Positions 16,543 to 25,967 are shown, counted from the stretch's first letter. The stretch is 64,000 nt of DNA from Clostridia bacterium (GCA_017453305.1 JAFTKJ010000020.1:16033-80032), one strand, 5' to 3'. A program made the numbers and translations. The notes: generated by a model from the sequence alone, not told the origin.

Positions 16543-18723
16543 TTAACGTTTGCGGCGCAGGTAGATGCGCACAGCACCTGTGGCAAGCATTGCAAGCGGC
16601 AGGAGCAGAATGAAGAACAGATTGAGTAAAATCTGCATGGTGGAGTCGGTCAGCAGAGCGGCTGAATTGATGACGGTTGGGGCAATGGGGAGCAGGGCAT
16701 ATTCGTTTGCGGTGGCGTAGTCAAGTGCGGACTCCAAAAGCGTGAAGTTGCCGCCGCCCGACATGGAGTTGCCCATGTTGGAAAGGGTATCGGGGGAAGA
16801 AATCCAAAGCAGGGTCGATTCTCCCTTTTGTGCGTATGCACCGCATACGTAGCGTGCGGCGTTGTCACGGTCCTCGTCGCCGCCCTCGTACATCAGGTAT
16901 CCCGTGTCCCCCGTATAAAGCAGAGGCGTGACAGTGACGCCGTCAATGGGAGTGTCGGATACGGTAATGGAGTGCGCAGGAAGAATGGCGACGTAGCCGT
17001 CAAAGCTTTTTGTAAAGGGGACGCTTGCCACGTGCGCGGCAAAGTAATAGCCTTCATCCTTGACAAAGAGATATCCCTCCTCTTGCTCGCACACCAGGTG
17101 TTTATCGTTGGATGTACTCATACCGTATTGTGCAGTCAGGGCAAAAAGATTGGGCAGTTGCGGATACTGGTAATCGGTCACCAACAGCATGTCTCCACCG
17201 CCTGCAAGGTAGCTCTCAAGGGTGCTTTGTTCTGCCGGGGTCAGGTCGACCTGCGGCGCGTGGATCATCAGCACGTCGCAATCGGCAGGAATGCTTTGCA
17301 GGGATGTGAGCGTGTGGAAGAAGTAGCCGTTGTTGATCAGATAAGAGCGCAAAGCAGTGTCGATCGTGCGAGTGCCGCTATAGACGTATGCCACGGGGAG
17401 ATGCTCTTGCGTGGCATAGCGGATGGCGTTTGTCAGGCACAGGTCGCCGTCAAAGTAGGCAACGGTAGTTGTAGAGGAATAGAGTTGTGCACCGTATTGG
17501 ACGGCTTGCTCGGAGTAGTTTCCAAGCTGTTGCGTTTGCATGTATTCCAGATAAGCGGAGAGATAATACGCATATTGCGTGGGGGAGAGGCTGATGCCGA
17601 GGTCTGCGTTATAGTAGTGATACAGCTCGTTGCTGTCAAGGAGCATATGGCGCTGTTCGGAGACCACGACAAAGCTTTGGTCGTTGAGCTCCTCGGCTCC
17701 GTATTGCTTCAAAAAAGCGGAGTCCTTGTCGGTGTCGATCACCTTGACGGTTACGTGGGGATTGGACTCCTCGTAGCGGTAGAGGAAGCCTTGAATGCTC
17801 TTGTCCACGTTTTTGGAACCGCCCTTGGAGAGCAGATAGACTGTTACGTCCCGATCCACGGTCTTTAAAAAGTCCTTGGTGGATGCAGAGATCAAAAAGG
17901 TGGTTGATCCGCTGACGTCGGGGTTCATCAGTCGATCGGGAATCAGCGCCCCGGCGACGGAGAGGCAAAGTGCAACTGCTACGCTCAAAGCACCAAAGCA
18001 GATCCCTTTAAGTGGCTTGCGCGCATATGCGCCTATTGCTCTTTTTGCAGCAAGGATGCTAAGTAACAGGCATGCGGCAATACCCAAAAGAAGTGTGAGC
18101 AGATCGGCAAGCGGGAACACTCCGTAGGTGAAAGCGTAAAACGTGCCGATGGGATCCAGCGCCGTAAGAATGCGCAATGCGGTCTCGCCCAGGGGCAGAT
18201 ATGCCAGGAGCGTATGATAAAGGAACGCAACGATGGGGACGAGATAGGACAGCACCACTGCGATCACGCCACCGCGGAGGATGGTATGTAAGAGTTGCTC
18301 TAATGCAAGGATCAGCGCACAGAAGAGAAAATAGCCTAGCACAGAGGTGTAGACGGTGGCGGGCGAAATGGAGGTCAGCGCCGAGTAACACAACGTCAAA
18401 AGCACCAGTGCCGCCGTGGGAACCAATGCAAGGGTCAAGGCTGCCAGGTATTTTCCAAGCAGAATGCCTGCAGGGGAGAGCGGAAGTGAATGATAAAGCT
18501 GTGCGGCGCCGCTTCTGCGTGCGCGTATCGCAGCGAAGATCTGTATCAAGGGGAATGCGATCAACGTGGGAATGGTCATATACACGGGAACGAGATGGAG
18601 CGAGCCTGCGGCGCCAAAGACTGCTGCAAAAATACCAATGACAAGAAGCAGGAGGGAAAGGATCAGATAGGTGGATTTTACGCTGAAGAACAGCTTTAAT
18701 TCCTTGCGGTAAACAGAGAACAT
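16543..18723 (-). CDS. GldF-GldG-like fused ABC permease with extracytoplasmic GldG domain
   Basis: 726 residues. The first 240 hold six membrane helices of the ABC-2 permease type (KELKLFFSVKSTYLILSLLL, AAQLYHSLPLSPAGILLGKY). A seventh helix near 250 leads into a large soluble part (about 270-690) resembling GldG/ABC_transp_aux, with DVTVYLLSKGG, DVLMIHAPQVDLTPAEQ and LAGGGDMLLVTDY. A last helix and basic RIYLRRKR close the chain. In Bacteroidetes GldF and GldG are separate proteins used in gliding; fused forms occur widely in Firmicutes with unknown cargo. It starts four bases after the ABC gene stop, so the two are one operon. Confidence 0.8.
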   Translation of the reverse strand: MFSVYRKELKLFFSVKSTYLILSLLLLVIGIFAAVFGAAGSLHLVPVYMTIPTLIAFPLIQIFAAIRARRSGAAQLYHSLPLSPAGILLGKYLAALTLALVPTAALVLLTLCYSALTSISPATVYTSVLGYFLFCALILALEQLLHTILRGGVIAVVLSYLVPIVAFLYHTLLAYLPLGETALRILTALDPIGTFYAFTYGVFPLADLLTLLLGIAACLLLSILAAKRAIGAYARKPLKGICFGALSVAVALCLSVAGALIPDRLMNPDVSGSTTFLISASTKDFLKTVDRDVTVYLLSKGGSKNVDKSIQGFLYRYEESNPHVTVKVIDTDKDSAFLKQYGAEELNDQSFVVVSEQRHMLLDSNELYHYYNADLGISLSPTQYAYYLSAYLEYMQTQQLGNYSEQAVQYGAQLYSSTTTVAYFDGDLCLTNAIRYATQEHLPVAYVYSGTRTIDTALRSYLINNGYFFHTLTSLQSIPADCDVLMIHAPQVDLTPAEQSTLESYLAGGGDMLLVTDYQYPQLPNLFALTAQYGMSTSNDKHLVCEQEEGYLFVKDEGYYFAAHVASVPFTKSFDGYVAILPAHSITVSDTPIDGVTVTPLLYTGDTGYLMYEGGDEDRDNAARYVCGAYAQKGESTLLWISSPDTLSNMGNSMSGGGNFTLLESALDYATANEYALLPIAPTVINSAALLTDSTMQILLNLFFILLLPLAMLATGAVRIYLRRKR

Positions 18724-18727
18724 GGCG

Positions 18728-19513
18728 TTACTTTTCCTCCTTATCAGAGTCGATCAGCTCGTATTCGTCATTGCTTTGCGTCAAAAGCTTCCAGCGGACA
18801 CTGCCAACCTCTTTTTTGGGAGAGGGCTCATTCGTCGCAGAACGAGAAGCGATGGCTGCGGCTTCGGCAGAGGGGGCAACAGCCTGCAGGACACCGTTTG
18901 ATAAAATGATGATCTCGGAGCAGATCTCTCCCAGGTCAGAGAGTGAGCGTTCGCAAAGAAAGACGGTTTTATTTTGGGCAACGTGTGAGATCAGGGCGCG
19001 GATCCTTTGTGCATCGCGCGGCGTCGTTCCCACACTCGGGGAGTCCAAGAGCAGAATTTCGGGATTTCCGATCAATGCTTGCAAAATACCGACGATGCGT
19101 CTTTCTCCAAACGAAAGGGAGGAGATAAGGCGATCCTTATGCGCGGAAAGATCGGTCAGTTCCAAAAGCTCCTGCACGTAGCGAACCGTACGCTCATAAG
19201 AGAGATTTTTTGCATCCGCAACGAACATCAAGTATTCGCTGACGGTCAATTCGCTGTCCGGGAGAAGGTTGCATGGTAGATATCCCGTGCATTTTTTTGC
19301 TTTTTGGGTTTCTTTTTGCATGTCAAAGCCGTTGATCAGGACTTTGCCATCGTGGGGAATGTATGCCCCGGACATCAATGCCAAAAGTGACGAGGCATAT
19401 TCGGAGGAGGCGTCATAAATGCCGTAAATTGCACCGTTTGGCAACTTAAAGCTGACGTCCCGAATGGCGGAATGTTTATCGATACCGCCGGATAAGTGTT
19501 TTACTTCTACCAA
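18728..19513 (-). CDS. GldA-like ABC subunit with degenerate nucleotide-binding motifs
   Basis: 261 residues if it starts at TTG 19513, which sits eight bases after CGGAGG; a GTG at 19534 precedes that ribosome site and is less likely. The fold of a GldA-type ABC subunit is intact (EVKHLSGGIDKHSAIRDVSF, GYLPCNLLPDSELTVSEYL, SSLSFGERRIVGILQAL). The catalytic residues are not: the Walker A segment reads YDASSEYASS without the lysine, Walker B ends LLLDSP instead of LLLDEP, the signature is LSFGE, and the switch histidine is arginine (CERSLSD). It probably cannot hydrolyse ATP. The C-terminal 60 residues are a charged extension. Confidence 0.78.
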   Translation of the reverse strand: MVEVKHLSGGIDKHSAIRDVSFKLPNGAIYGIYDASSEYASSLLALMSGAYIPHDGKVLINGFDMQKETQKAKKCTGYLPCNLLPDSELTVSEYLMFVADAKNLSYERTVRYVQELLELTDLSAHKDRLISSLSFGERRIVGILQALIGNPEILLLDSPSVGTTPRDAQRIRALISHVAQNKTVFLCERSLSDLGEICSEIIILSNGVLQAVAPSAEAAAIASRSATNEPSPKKEVGSVRWKLLTQSNDEYELIDSDKEEK

Positions 19514-19543
19514 TGTAGCATCCTCCGTAATCACGTTGTTCGG

Positions 19544-19571
19544 TTTATATATTACTATAATATTGTGTCAT
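19544..19571 (-). promoter_or_regulatory. Possible promoter of the Gld-like operon
   Basis: ATGACA, 16-base spacer, TATAAA. Weaker than other promoters here. Confidence 0.4.
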
Positions 19572-19648
19572 GCGTTTGACCTCATTTTGACTTTTTTATG
19601 ACGTCCTGCTCCTTTTTGCTTTTTTGGAAGAAGAATTTGGAATTTTGC

Positions 19649-19677
19649 TTGACAAAAGAAAAAAACGGTGCTATAAT
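19649..19677 (+). promoter_or_regulatory. SigA-type promoter of the oxidoreductase gene at 19735
   Basis: Consensus TTGACA, 17-base spacer, TATAAT. Confidence 0.9.
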
Positions 19678-19682
19678 GAACT

Positions 19683-19696
19683 TGCACAAGTGTGCA
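19683..19696. promoter_or_regulatory. Palindrome at the transcription start, candidate operator
   Basis: TGCACAAGTGTGCA begins six bases after the -10 box, where a repressor would block initiation. Five-base arms, no known motif assigned. Confidence 0.35.
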
Positions 19697-19734
19697 TAAC
19701 ACAGGATTTTTTTCTGATTACGGAGGATAAAAAC

Positions 19735-20778
19735 ATGTCAAAACCCATTAAGATCGGTGTAGTAGGACTTGGACGCATCGGTATGTCCGTTCATAGAGAG
19801 TGTCTGAAGGCTCGCCCCGACAAATACCAGGTAGTTGCCGCTTGCGACCTGATCGAAGATCGCAACCAGCGCTTTGCCGAGGAATTCGGTTGCCGTACCT
19901 ATACCAACATTGAGGATCTGATCAACGATCCCGAGGTTGAGGTCGTCGATATTGCTACGCGCTCCTGCGACCACTACGCGCATGCAAAAATGGCACTTCT
20001 CGCAGGCAAGAGCGTGCTTGTGGAAAAACCCTTCTGCAGCACCTATGAGGAAGCAAAAGAGCTGGTAGAGCTTGGCAGTCAGCCTGCAGGTCCTCGCGTA
20101 TTCGTTCGTCACAACAGACGCATTGAGGAGCAGTTCCTGAAGATTAACGAGATCATTGATTCCGGTATTCTCGGCAACGTTTATGAGGTTCGTTTGGCAA
20201 GAAACAGCTATCAGCGCCGCAATGACTGGCAGACCATCAAGGAGTTTGGCGGCGGTCAGCTGCTTAACTGGGGTCCCCACATCGTGGACCACGCCATTCA
20301 GTTCTGCGGCGGTGCATACACCGAGATGTTCTCCGATATCAAGCGCGTTACCGCTGTCGGTGACGCCGAGGACCACATCAAGCTGGTCTTCAAGGGTGTT
20401 AACGGTCGCGTAGTCGATATGGAGATCAGCGGCGGCGTAGCGATTAAGGTTCCCGAGTGCATGGTATACGGCACGCGCGGAGCACTCGTTTACGATGGCA
20501 AGCTTATCAAAATGAAGTATTTGGATCCCGATGTAGAGTTGGCTGATATCAAGGCAGATCCCGCTACCCCCGGCTCCGGCTCGGCATTCGGCAACAGCGA
20601 GACCTTGGTTTGGAAGGAAGAGGAGATCCCCTCCTCCGACGGTAAGACCGAAGCTATTTGGGATTACTTCTATGAAGCATATCGCAACAATAAGCCCTAT
20701 CCGATCACCTCTGCGCAGGCAATCGAGGTCGTTCGCACCATCGAGGCTGCAAAGGTCGGAACTGAGTTTGCAAAATAA
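19735..20778 (+). CDS. Gfo/Idh/MocA family oxidoreductase, inositol/sugar dehydrogenase-like
   Basis: 347 residues from the ATG at 19735 after CGGAGG; the longer frame contains the promoter. The N-terminal KIGVVGLGRIGMSVH is the NAD-binding loop, SVLVEKPFCSTYEEA holds the EKP motif, and GGGQLLNWGPHIVDHAIQFCGG carries the catalytic-region histidine (GPHxxD). Codon usage and promoter are unusually strong, suggesting high expression. It is monocistronic with its own terminator. The sugar is not determined. Confidence 0.85.
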   Translation: MSKPIKIGVVGLGRIGMSVHRECLKARPDKYQVVAACDLIEDRNQRFAEEFGCRTYTNIEDLINDPEVEVVDIATRSCDHYAHAKMALLAGKSVLVEKPFCSTYEEAKELVELGSQPAGPRVFVRHNRRIEEQFLKINEIIDSGILGNVYEVRLARNSYQRRNDWQTIKEFGGGQLLNWGPHIVDHAIQFCGGAYTEMFSDIKRVTAVGDAEDHIKLVFKGVNGRVVDMEISGGVAIKVPECMVYGTRGALVYDGKLIKMKYLDPDVELADIKADPATPGSGSAFGNSETLVWKEEEIPSSDGKTEAIWDYFYEAYRNNKPYPITSAQAIEVVRTIEAAKVGTEFAK

Positions 20779-20799
20779 TTGATATCGATTTAGCGACAA

Positions 20800-20838
20800 G
20801 GCACGCTCCGTCAAACGGATGGAGCGTGCCGATTTTTT
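20800..20838 (+). terminator. Rho-independent terminator
   Basis: GGCACGCTCC/GGAGCGTGCC perfect stem, then GATTTTTTCC. Confidence 0.9.
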
Positions 20839-20858
20839 CCTTTTTTATGGCAAACGTC

Positions 20859-20887
20859 TTTACAAATCGCCATTATTCTGATATAAT
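20859..20887 (+). promoter_or_regulatory. SigA-type promoter of the nagA operon
   Basis: TTTACA, 17-base spacer, TATAAT. Confidence 0.8.
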
Positions 20888-20924
20888 GATGAGGAAATAA
20901 ACCCGCAGAACGGAGGTGAAGGGT

Positions 20925-22088
20925 ATGATACATAAGTTTACAAATGGATGCGTGCTGCTGGGGCATACGACGTCAGATCGTGTTTCGGTCTATACAAAGG
21001 ACGAGCGGATCATTGCCATTACACAGGAGTCACTCCCGTACGATGTTTTGCACGATGCCAAAGGTGGCTATATTTCACCCGGCTTTATCGATATTCACGT
21101 GCACGGCGGTGGGGGACGCGAGTTTGGTGACGGGCGAGAGGAGGATTTTTTCTTTATCTCTGAGCTACACGCAAAGCACGGTACTACCACGATGTTGCCA
21201 ACCGCTGCGGCGGCATCCACCGAGGATTACGTCAACATGTTTGAAACGTTCCGCCATGTTAAGGGAATGGAAAATCCACACGGTGCGTATATGCCGTCCA
21301 TTCACATGGAAGCTCCTTATTTTGCACCCTCGCAGGTGGGGGCGCAGGGACCTTATATCCGAGGCTTTGACCGTTCGGAATATACCATGCTCATTGAGCG
21401 TTACGGCGACTTGATCGGGCGTTGGAGCGCGGCTCCCGAGCTTGAAGGTGCGCGTGAATTTGCAAAGGCCTGCCGCGAGTGCGGGATCCGACTTTCCATC
21501 GGTCACTCGGACGCGGAATACGATTGCGTCATGGAGATGTTTGACGAGGGCTTTGCGTGCGTCACGCATCTGTACTCCTGCACCAGCACCGTGCACCGCA
21601 AAAACGCGTACCGCTATGCGGGAATCGTGGAGGCGGCATATATGATCGACGATATGGATGTGGAGCTGATTGCGGACGGAAAGCATTTGCCGCCGTCGTT
21701 GCTGCAATTTGCTGTCAAGCACAAGGGTGTTGACCGTATCTGCATCGTCACCGACGCTACCCGTGGTGCGGGGCTTCCCGATGGAGCCGAAAAGACGCTT
21801 GGCAACGTCAATTTTATCATTGAGGACGGCGTGGCAAAGCTGCCCGATCGCAGTGCCTTTTCGGGAAGTGTATGTACCACCAACCGATTGGTGCGCAATA
21901 TGCGTGATATGGCAGGTGTATCTCTGCTTGAGGCAGTGCGTATGGCAACGGCAAATCCCGCACGCGTGGCGGGACTTTCCGATCGCGGCACGCTCCGTGA
22001 AGGGGCATTTGCGGACGTTGTGATTTTTGATGAGAACGTGGACGTATCCCTGACCATGGTCAACGGACGCGTTGTATATGAAAAATAA
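20925..22088 (+). CDS. nagA: N-acetylglucosamine-6-phosphate deacetylase
   Basis: 387 residues from the ATG at 20925, six bases after GGAGGTG. Family motifs in order: GFIDIHVHGGGG (metal HxH), SIHMEAPYF (metal glutamate), LSIGHSDAEYD and CVTHLYSCTS (metal histidines), LIADGKHLPP and CIVTDATRGAGLPDG (catalytic aspartate). It removes the acetyl group from GlcNAc-6-phosphate. The usual HLFNAM substrate segment is changed to HLYSCTSTVHRK, so a related N-acetyl sugar phosphate is possible. It is followed 17 bases later by a Gfo/Idh/MocA oxidoreductase. Confidence 0.88.
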   Translation: MIHKFTNGCVLLGHTTSDRVSVYTKDERIIAITQESLPYDVLHDAKGGYISPGFIDIHVHGGGGREFGDGREEDFFFISELHAKHGTTTMLPTAAAASTEDYVNMFETFRHVKGMENPHGAYMPSIHMEAPYFAPSQVGAQGPYIRGFDRSEYTMLIERYGDLIGRWSAAPELEGAREFAKACRECGIRLSIGHSDAEYDCVMEMFDEGFACVTHLYSCTSTVHRKNAYRYAGIVEAAYMIDDMDVELIADGKHLPPSLLQFAVKHKGVDRICIVTDATRGAGLPDGAEKTLGNVNFIIEDGVAKLPDRSAFSGSVCTTNRLVRNMRDMAGVSLLEAVRMATANPARVAGLSDRGTLREGAFADVVIFDENVDVSLTMVNGRVVYEK

Positions 22089-22105
22089 AAGCAGGAGAAA
22101 AAGGC

Positions 22106-23131
22106 ATGATAAATTTGGTATTTGTTGGGTTTAAGCATCGACATACGGGAGAGATTTACAAGGAAGCTATGCAAAACCCCGAAATCAACGTTCTCGGCGC
22201 ATGGGAGGATACCGCAGAGGGGCGCGCACTTGCCGATGGGCTGGGGCTCTCCTTCAATTATCCCGATCTTGCATCGGTTTTGTCCGACGCGCGTGTGGAC
22301 GCCGTCTGCCTTGGCGGCTGCTATGGGGAACGTGGAGCAGAGGCGATTGCCGCGTTGCAAGCAAACAAGCACGTGTATGCGGATAAGCCCGTTTGCACAA
22401 GCCTTGAGGAGCTGGACGAAATCGAGCGTCTCTCGCGAGAAAAGAATTTGAAGGTCGGTTGCTATCTGACCATGCGACTCAGTGCCGGCATCAAAAATAT
22501 CCGTGACATGATCGCGGACGGAACGCTTGGTGAGATCGGTACCGTCAATATTACGGGACAGCATCCATTGCAGTACGGTATTCGTCCCGCATGGTATTTT
22601 GAGGAAGGGAAACACGGTGGCACCATCAACGATATTGCCATTCACGCAATGGATCTTGTCCGTTTTGTAACAGGCAAGGGACTGAAGCGAGTAGTTGCGG
22701 CGCGCACGTGGAATCATTTTGCAACCGAGGTGCCCGACTTTTGCGATTGTGGACAATTGATGGTAGAGCTGGAAAACGGTGCCGGTTTTACGGCGGACGT
22801 ATCCTATGCCGCCCCCGCAAGCTGTGGGTTTGCCCTGGAGACCTATTGGCGAATGACCTTTTGGGGAACGCGCGGAGTGGCGGAATATAAGCTGAAGGGT
22901 GGTACTGCCGCAGGGATCGACTCGGACGGCGGTGCGCTTTTGCAGGTGGCTTTGAACGGGGATGGCGGATTCTCTCCTGTCAAAAAGGAAAAATACGACG
23001 TTACGGCGTTGGGGGAATTTTTGAAAGAGATCCGTGGCGAAAAAGACCTTTTGATCGATACCGCCGAGGTGATCCGCACCTCTCGCGAGATTTTGACGGT
23101 GCAGGCTTGGGCTGATGCGCACAAGAATTGA
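22106..23131 (+). CDS. Gfo/Idh/MocA family oxidoreductase
   Basis: 341 residues, ATG after CAGGAG. The usual GxGxxG loop is replaced by NLVFVGFKHRHTGEIY, while VYADKPVCTSLEELDEI keeps the lysine-proline pair in DKP form. GGTINDIAIHAMDLVRFVTG matches the substrate-domain helix with aspartate and histidine. The altered dinucleotide loop suggests that cofactor binding differs from the classical members. It is co-transcribed with nagA and may modify an amino sugar. Confidence 0.78.
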   Translation: MINLVFVGFKHRHTGEIYKEAMQNPEINVLGAWEDTAEGRALADGLGLSFNYPDLASVLSDARVDAVCLGGCYGERGAEAIAALQANKHVYADKPVCTSLEELDEIERLSREKNLKVGCYLTMRLSAGIKNIRDMIADGTLGEIGTVNITGQHPLQYGIRPAWYFEEGKHGGTINDIAIHAMDLVRFVTGKGLKRVVAARTWNHFATEVPDFCDCGQLMVELENGAGFTADVSYAAPASCGFALETYWRMTFWGTRGVAEYKLKGGTAAGIDSDGGALLQVALNGDGGFSPVKKEKYDVTALGEFLKEIRGEKDLLIDTAEVIRTSREILTVQAWADAHKN

Positions 23132-23155
23132 ATATAAGTAATACAATCAGGTTGG

Positions 23156-23198
23156 AAAAGGACACACCGGGGGTGAAAAACCACGATGTGTCCTTTTT
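23156..23198. terminator. Bidirectional terminator between convergent operons
   Basis: AAAAGGACACA/TGTGTCCTTTT stem. The sequence resembles the GGACACATCA terminator family. Confidence 0.8.
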
Positions 23199-23201
23199 GG
23201 A

Positions 23202-24869
23202 TTATATTTCCTCTTTGTGTGCTGTTCCGCCGAGCGGAGGCAGGGTAAAGTGATTCTTTCCGTTTGCGGGAACACTGTGATAATCGCGTTGCAGCTCCGC
23301 AAACAGCTCCTGCGCCTCGCCGTCCTCGATCAAAAGATCGCCCGAGAATAGGGAGAAGCGCTTGATATGCTTAGGATCGTTCGGGTATGCCGTTTGATAA
23401 GCTGTGTATCTCTTTTTGTCCAGAATGGCACGAATGTAGAGGATTCTCCAGCGCCAAGCGCTTTTGGCTTGTTCGGAAATGCGTGCGTCTACGCGTCTTG
23501 CAAGATCACCGGCACGCTGTGCATAGGAAAGCTCCGGCTCCTCGTTGTCGCCAATGTGCGCGTGGTTGATCTCAATGCACGCCACCATTTCAAGTACGTC
23601 CTCCACGACGTCCTCGCCATATTCGTATCGGATATATTCTCCAAGAATTTCCTGCCAAGAAGCATCGGGATTCCAATAGTAACCGACACATTGGATTTTG
23701 GAGATGTCCTCGTAAATGCCCTCGGAGTAGGGAAGGCCGCCGCTTAGCACGTGACGGGAGCTGCCCCAAATTTTTTGGAAGCGGCAGGGCAGGGGATTGG
23801 CACCAAAGCCGCCCCACGGGATCAATCCCCACATGCTGATCTCAGGGAAGTTGATGATGGGCTTGAGGACCTCATTTTCCAGCGCAAAGCGCGGGAATTC
23901 ACCGTGCGAATCGATCATCAGGTAATCGATCCACGCCATATCCGTTTTCAGACGGCGGTAAAGGCCTGCGTACTCTCCCTCGTCGTCGGGATCGTCAAAC
24001 GCCCAGGTCGAAACGACGAATTTTGTTGCCGGGAAGCGATTTTGCACCACCTTGCGTAGCTCAATGATCGAGTCAAGATATTTGTTAGCCCCCCACGGGC
24101 GACAATCGGGACAGCCGCATCCACCCTCGTCATAGGGCCAGGTGACCAAATAGTCAAGTCCAATGCCGTCAAAGGTGTCCAACGCGTGCTCCCAAACGCC
24201 GCGCATATATTCCATAGCCCCCGGCTTGGACATGCAGATGTTTCGTCCGTGATTTCCACGCATCAAAAGATTAAAGGAGGCATCATTGGAAAGCTCCTCC
24301 GGCGCGGATTGGATCGCTTGATTGACGGGGAGCAGCATGCCGACCTGCATGCCGTATTTTTGGGCGGCAAAATAGATCTGACGCAGACGTCCAACGGCTT
24401 CCGTGTGAATTTGATCTCCCCACTGAACGATGTTGACCACGGGGAAGATACCCAAGATGGTATTGTAGCCCCAAAGCAGCATGTCCTCCACGTAAGCCTC
24501 CAGCTCCTCTATCGACGCCATGTGATACCAATTGTAGAAGTGTACCGAAAAATACATGCCGCGAAATTCGCACGCAGGAGTGACGACGCCGTCGGTTGCG
24601 CGAGGAACAAAGTGGTCTGTCGCCCATTTCGCGCTGTGTAACAGCTTTCCGATTCCAAAATAAAGCCCCAACGAGCAGGATGCCACCACGCGGCACGTAT
24701 GTGCTTCGGTATCGATCCGATAGCTTTCCTTCGGTTGCATGGTTGGATCGATCAGAAGCTCGATCTCATATCCATCCGTCGAAAAGACGGCGGGAATCCT
24801 CTTGCAAATGTGACGCTCCAGCACAGCGGCGTGCATGTTGTTTCCATTGGATTTGATGTGCAGTTCCAT
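23202..24869 (-). CDS. GH20/GH67-like putative glycoside hydrolase
   Basis: 555 residues, ATG after AGGAGG. The N-terminal 90 residues resemble the GH20b alpha/beta domain (VVASCSLGLYFGIGKLLHSA). A TIM-barrel part starts at FRGMYFSVHFYNWYHMASIEE. The YLVTWPYDEGGCGCPDC segment carries an acidic pair in the place expected of a catalytic residue, and its four cysteines could bind a metal. No signal peptide. It is transcribed alone and divergent from an AraC regulator, which probably controls it. It resembles hexosaminidase/alpha-glucuronidase clans, but I cannot name the exact family. Confidence 0.65.
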   Translation of the reverse strand: MELHIKSNGNNMHAAVLERHICKRIPAVFSTDGYEIELLIDPTMQPKESYRIDTEAHTCRVVASCSLGLYFGIGKLLHSAKWATDHFVPRATDGVVTPACEFRGMYFSVHFYNWYHMASIEELEAYVEDMLLWGYNTILGIFPVVNIVQWGDQIHTEAVGRLRQIYFAAQKYGMQVGMLLPVNQAIQSAPEELSNDASFNLLMRGNHGRNICMSKPGAMEYMRGVWEHALDTFDGIGLDYLVTWPYDEGGCGCPDCRPWGANKYLDSIIELRKVVQNRFPATKFVVSTWAFDDPDDEGEYAGLYRRLKTDMAWIDYLMIDSHGEFPRFALENEVLKPIINFPEISMWGLIPWGGFGANPLPCRFQKIWGSSRHVLSGGLPYSEGIYEDISKIQCVGYYWNPDASWQEILGEYIRYEYGEDVVEDVLEMVACIEINHAHIGDNEEPELSYAQRAGDLARRVDARISEQAKSAWRWRILYIRAILDKKRYTAYQTAYPNDPKHIKRFSLFSGDLLIEDGEAQELFAELQRDYHSVPANGKNHFTLPPLGGTAHKEEI

Positions 24870-24892
24870 ATTTTCCTCCTACGTTTTTTTTC

Positions 24893-24921
24893 ATTATACG
24901 GCGAATGCGATAAAAAAGCAA
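24893..24921 (-). promoter_or_regulatory. SigA-type promoter of the GH20/67-like gene
   Basis: TTGCTT, 17-base spacer, TATAAT. Confidence 0.75.
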
Positions 24922-24971
24922 GGTAAAAAACAGTTTGTTTTTTGTAATATCAAGTAAATTACCAAAAAAGA

Positions 24972-25000
24972 TTGACAAAGTGTCCTCAAAAGGGTATAAT
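24972..25000 (+). promoter_or_regulatory. SigA-type promoter of the AraC gene at 25033
   Basis: Consensus TTGACA, 17-base spacer, TATAAT. Confidence 0.88.
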
Positions 25001-25032
25001 TGATTTGTGTTTTACGTGCAGGAGGCATTGGA

Positions 25033-25953
25033 ATGAGCGATTGTATGTCGAAAACAGTTTACAACTTGATACCAAATGAACGGATGTTTTCGGTTGACGC
25101 GCTTTTGACGGCGCATTATTTTACCTACAACCCAATCAAAGAACCCTACGAGGAGCAATATCCCTTTACTCAGATCATTCTTGCAATCGAAGGGGAGGGG
25201 AGCTATCACGTGGGTGGAGTGTCCTATCGGTTTGCGGCAGGAGATATGATCTTTCGACCCGCCAATCAAAGCTCTTGCGTGTGCTGGAGCAGTCAAACGG
25301 TGCATTTTGCCCTGATCAGCTTTTCCTGCACGACTGACGAAATGGAGGCATTTCGAGGGGCGCCCATCCGATTGATCCGTGAGGAATCGGAGAGCCTGTT
25401 CGATCTGATCAAGCTTTGTCACCGCATGTGTGAGCCAACGCCGGAGACCGACGAGCTTCGCGGTATGCGCATCAGGGAGAATACGCCGCGTGCGGCACTT
25501 GCTTATATTTACGCCTCTCTGGAGCGCTTTCTTGCTATGGTGTACTGCCGTTTGTATTGCCCCGACGTTTTTCCCGATCCTTTGCAAAAGGCAAACAGCT
25601 ACGTTGGAAAATCCGAGCTGGTCATTCAAACCGAGCGCTTTTTGCAGGCGCATTTGTCAGATTCTCTTTCCATGATCGACGTTTGTGCGCAGTTCGGCGT
25701 TTCTCAAACGGCGCTTTCCAAAAAGTTTCATGCCGAAACGGGGTGCGGCGTAATGGAATATTTCAACAAATTGAAAATAGAGGAGGCAAAGGAGCTGATC
25801 TACCAATCCTCCATGAATTTTACGCAAATAGCGGAAGCACTCGGCTTTTCGTCGGTGGGGTATTTTTGCAAGCGCTTTAAGGCAAGCGTCGGTATGACGC
25901 CCACCGAGTACAGCAGATGCGCTCCAAAGCGCCACGTAACGATCGTAAAATAA
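25033..25953 (+). CDS. AraC-family regulator with cupin N-terminus
   Basis: 306 residues from the ATG at 25033 after AGGAGG; upstream codons overlap the transcription start. The N-terminal part (FTQIILAIEGEGSYHVGGVSYRFAAGDMIFRP) is the sugar-sensing cupin. The C-terminal 100 residues hold two helix-turn-helix units, ending in the AraC signature (TQIAEALGFSSVGYFCKRFKASVGMTPTEY). It is divergent from the GH20/67-like gene with only about 50 bases between promoters, so that gene is the likely target. Confidence 0.88.
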   Translation: MSDCMSKTVYNLIPNERMFSVDALLTAHYFTYNPIKEPYEEQYPFTQIILAIEGEGSYHVGGVSYRFAAGDMIFRPANQSSCVCWSSQTVHFALISFSCTTDEMEAFRGAPIRLIREESESLFDLIKLCHRMCEPTPETDELRGMRIRENTPRAALAYIYASLERFLAMVYCRLYCPDVFPDPLQKANSYVGKSELVIQTERFLQAHLSDSLSMIDVCAQFGVSQTALSKKFHAETGCGVMEYFNKLKIEEAKELIYQSSMNFTQIAEALGFSSVGYFCKRFKASVGMTPTEYSRCAPKRHVTIVK

Positions 25954-25967
25954 AATACAAGCAAAAA

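Noticed and set aside
19738-20814. 358-codon open frame on the minus strand
   Set aside because: Shadow of the highly biased oxidoreductase gene at 19735; no ribosome site and no family.
21614-23146. 510-codon open frame on the minus strand
   Set aside because: Antisense to nagA and the following oxidoreductase, which both carry clear family motifs.
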